Shown here: piece by piece, positions 13,644-15,324 of the stretch
Layout: every line of letters starts with the position of its first letter
Numbering within the stretch: position 1 is the stretch's first letter
DNA from: Deltaproteobacteria bacterium RIFCSPLOWO2_02_56_12
GTDB lineage: Bacteria; Desulfobacterota; Binatia; UBA9968
Direction of reading: 5' to 3'
Assembly (NCBI GenBank): GCA_001799045.1
Contig: MGRY01000142.1
Span: 1 to 15,324 of the forward strand
Length of the DNA stretch: 15,324 nt
Notes under the pieces: generated by a model
Database searches by the model: none
The model's input: only the letters and a program-made list of their open reading frames with translations
What the model was told of the DNA's origin: nothing
Program-made: the position numbers and the translations under genes

Positions 13644-14789
13644 TCAATCCTCGACAGTAAAGAGTTTCAAGGGCGTCCGCGTGAGGCGCCGAGGGCCGTT
13701 CGCTTCGACCAAAACCGTGTCTCCCAGCATGAGATAACCGGTCTCAGGGAGATACTGGTTGGGATGGACGACAAAACACATCCCCTCTTCAATCACGGCT
13801 TCATTCTCATCGACGATCTCAGAAAATGGGAGGGACAAAAAGCCCAATCCGTGACCTCTCACCCGCATGTAGGGCGGGCGGCAGTACTTCTCGTAGCCAT
13901 GCGCAGTAAAGACCTCATTCATGACTCGGGAGATCGCGCCGGCTTTTTTGCCGACGCGAACCTGCGCCAGACTCTTTTCCATGGCTTCCTCGAGGATGGT
14001 AAACTTCTCGCGCAACAGAGGCGAGGCGGGCCCCATAACCGCAGTCCGGCAAAGCTGGACGAAATGACCTTCAATGGCCGGCGTGATCTCCGCAATAATG
14101 ATGTCTCCGGGCTGGATCCTGCGATCCGCAGGGGGATGGGTGCAGTGACTATGATCGGAGGCGGTAACCATGCCAAAGTTATCCTCCGCACCCTGGGAAC
14201 GCATGGCATACTCAACCTCCGCTGCCAGCTCGTATTCCGGCATGCCTATTTTCGCCTTTTGCAAGATGGCGGAAAAACCGCTGTCGGCAAGTTCCGCGGC
14301 GCGCTGTAGCGCGGGAAGGGATTCCCGGCCGGGAAAGCGGGCGAGGGTGCTGAGGATGGGATCCGCTACCTCGACTCTTCCATCCAACACTCGTTGCAGA
14401 GACTGGTAGAGCGCGGCCGGCATAAAGGCCCATCCCACAATGCCGACTTTTCCTTGCACGCTCTTCTGCTGGACCAGATCCTGGACCGCATCCGCAAAGC
14501 GCTCCGCGACCCTGACCTCGTGAATCCAGGTCTGCCTCCGCACTCTCCCTTGATCCCAGGAAAGGCTGATGAGCATCGTAGCATCGCAGGAATCCGTGAG
14601 CAGAACCCCCGCATTCGGACCCATCGGCAGCACACCCGACAGCCAAAGCACCGGATTGACTTCAAGCATGCTGAGCTGTCCGGTGGAGTAAAAAAGCAGG
14701 GCTGAGAGGCCGTCCCGCTTCATTGCCTCCTGGAGAGAGCGTAGCTTTGCCTGAACGGGAGCAGGAATTTGAGATTGGTTATGCGCCAT
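13644..14789 (-). CDS. M24 family (aminopeptidase P/creatinase fold) protein B, metal site altered
   Basis: A 381-residue M24 homologue with an N-terminal creatinase domain (about 15-150) and a pita-bread domain (about 160-375). Of the five usual metal ligands only His313 (RGHGLGF) is kept. The others read E234 (IAEITPAIEGH), Q245 (VQLCRTA), H342 (FVVHPNQYLP) and G356 (MLGDTVLV). The substrate-side histidine of the family appears present in HCTHPPADRRIQPGD (His218). This pattern fits creatinase-like hydrolases better than Xaa-Pro peptidases; the substrate is unknown. ATG 14789 overlaps the end of the ABC ATPase gene by 11 nt and has GGAGGAGGG immediately upstream. The tight coupling to a transporter and to a second M24 gene suggests that the pair acts on an imported compound. 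Confidence 0.85.
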   Translation of the reverse strand: MAHNQSQIPAPVQAKLRSLQEAMKRDGLSALLFYSTGQLSMLEVNPVLWLSGVLPMGPNAGVLLTDSCDATMLISLSWDQGRVRRQTWIHEVRVAERFADAVQDLVQQKSVQGKVGIVGWAFMPAALYQSLQRVLDGRVEVADPILSTLARFPGRESLPALQRAAELADSGFSAILQKAKIGMPEYELAAEVEYAMRSQGAEDNFGMVTASDHSHCTHPPADRRIQPGDIIIAEITPAIEGHFVQLCRTAVMGPASPLLREKFTILEEAMEKSLAQVRVGKKAGAISRVMNEVFTAHGYEKYCRPPYMRVRGHGLGFLSLPFSEIVDENEAVIEEGMCFVVHPNQYLPETGYLMLGDTVLVEANGPRRLTRTPLKLFTVED

Positions 14790-15324
14790 GACCCTCCTCC
14801 ATTTTCACGAAAAAGCGGCCGACCTTTTTTGCCATCTCAAAAAGCCGGTCGTCATCGTAGTTGCGCGGATAGTCAACGTCGATGGTAAGGCTCTCATAGA
14901 CGCACGCAGGCCGCTCCGTGACCACAAGCAACCGGTTGGATAGGTAAACCGCCTCGAAAATATCATGAGTGACGAAGATAATGGTCTTACCTGTTTCGCG
15001 CCAGATGCGGATCAGTTCGGCCCTCATCTTCCGGGCATTGAGTTCATCCAAGCTACTGAAAGGCTCATCCATCAGCAGAACCTCCGGTTCAATGGCCAGG
15101 GCCCGAGCAATCGCCACCCTCTGCTGCATCCCGCCTGAAAGCTGCTGGGGAAAGTAGTCCTCAAACCCCTTGAGCTTCACCAGTTCGAGATAACGTTGCG
15201 CTAAGCGCCACTGCTCGTCTCTCGACAGGGAGCCGTGTTCCAAGGGAAACCTGACATTCTCGCGGATGGAGCGCCAGTTCAGCAGCCGCGGCTGTTGAAA
15301 CACAAACCCCAGCTTGACGCCATT
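14779..15324 (-). CDS. ABC transporter ATP-binding protein, NitT/TauT/SsuB type (5' end beyond window)
   Basis: The frame is open to the right edge, giving 181 residues of the C-terminal part; the Walker A region lies outside. Visible are the Q-loop GFVFQQPRLLNW, the signature LSGGMQQRVAIARAL, Walker B EVLLMDEPFSSLD, and the H-loop IIFVTHDIFEA. Q-loop sequence F-Q-x-x-R-L-L-x-W and THD-x-x-EA are typical of the nitrate/sulfonate/taurine family of importers. The C-terminal tail (DYPRNYDDDRLFEMAKKVGRF, here in two parts) is also in that style. The energy-coupling role at the inner face of the membrane follows from the family. Permease and binding-protein genes would be expected upstream, to the right. 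It overlaps the following M24 gene, which suggests the imported compound is the M24 or ligase substrate. Confidence 0.92.
   Translation of the reverse strand, partial: NGVKLGFVFQQPRLLNWRSIRENVRFPLEHGSLSRDEQWRLAQRYLELVKLKGFEDYFPQQLSGGMQQRVAIARALAIEPEVLLMDEPFSSLDELNARKMRAELIRIWRETGKTIIFVTHDIFEAVYLSNRLLVVTERPACVYESLTIDVDYPRNYDDDRLFEMAKKVGRFFVKMEEGHGA

Noticed and set aside
12471..14789. Xaa-Pro aminopeptidase (PepP/PepQ) function for the M24 pair
   Set aside because: The D-D-H-E-E metal ligands are nearly all replaced, so only the fold can be assigned.
1..15324. CRISPR array, tRNA genes, insertion sequences or attachment sites
   Set aside because: No regularly spaced repeats, tRNA-like cloverleaf sequence, transposase or integrase motifs were noticed on reading either strand.

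Overview
The window looks like a chromosomal segment of an uncultivated, moderately GC-rich bacterium, probably an anaerobe. The support is a 4-hydroxybenzoyl-CoA reductase-type molybdoenzyme with the extra [4Fe-4S] cysteine set, an ADP-forming acyl-CoA synthetase, and paired UbiD decarboxylases. These combinations are familiar from anaerobic aromatic degraders. The 5S-like 3' end (GGGAGAGTAGGTCGCCGCC) and Shine-Dalgarno sites fit a bacterium; I cannot place it in a phylum with confidence.

Left accessory part (1-1478). A hypothetical gene runs off the left edge on the minus strand. It is followed by an orphan, apparently degenerate 5S rRNA-like sequence carrying a 30-nt internal duplication, which ends in a clear intrinsic terminator. 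A plus-strand toxin-antitoxin-like cluster comes next: one DUF4258 protein and two consecutive YgiT/MqsA-type zinc-finger proteins. A 7-bp hairpin lies in the convergent gap after it.

Right part (1479-15324, all minus strand, read right to left). A NitT/TauT-type ABC ATPase (cut by the right edge) is followed by two divergent M24 'pita-bread' proteins lacking most metal ligands and a PaaK-like AMP-forming CoA ligase. Then come the three subunits of the hydroxybenzoyl-CoA reductase-like enzyme ([2Fe-2S], molybdopterin, FAD/[4Fe-4S]), a first UbiD protein, a 49-residue zinc-ribbon protein, a second UbiD protein, a 712-residue ADP-forming acyl-CoA synthetase and a small membrane protein. Up to the first UbiD gene, neighbours overlap or are separated by only 3-7 nt; after it the gaps are about 18-67 nt. 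This suggests one long operon whose promoter lies outside the window.

Proposed joint function (inference). An aromatic or heteroaromatic acid is imported and possibly modified by the M24 proteins. It is then activated as a CoA thioester, reductively dehydroxylated or otherwise reduced, and (de)carboxylated by prFMN-dependent UbiD proteins. The ADP-forming synthetase makes or uses an acyl-CoA. The gene set partly resembles anaerobic phenol metabolism (two UbiD-like phenylphosphate carboxylase subunits plus 4-hydroxybenzoyl-CoA reductase), but no phenylphosphate synthase, HAD subunit or UbiX is visible. The most unusual points are the embedded zinc-ribbon gene, a Gln in place of the expected catalytic Glu in the molybdenum subunit, and the pair of metal-site-depleted M24 proteins.
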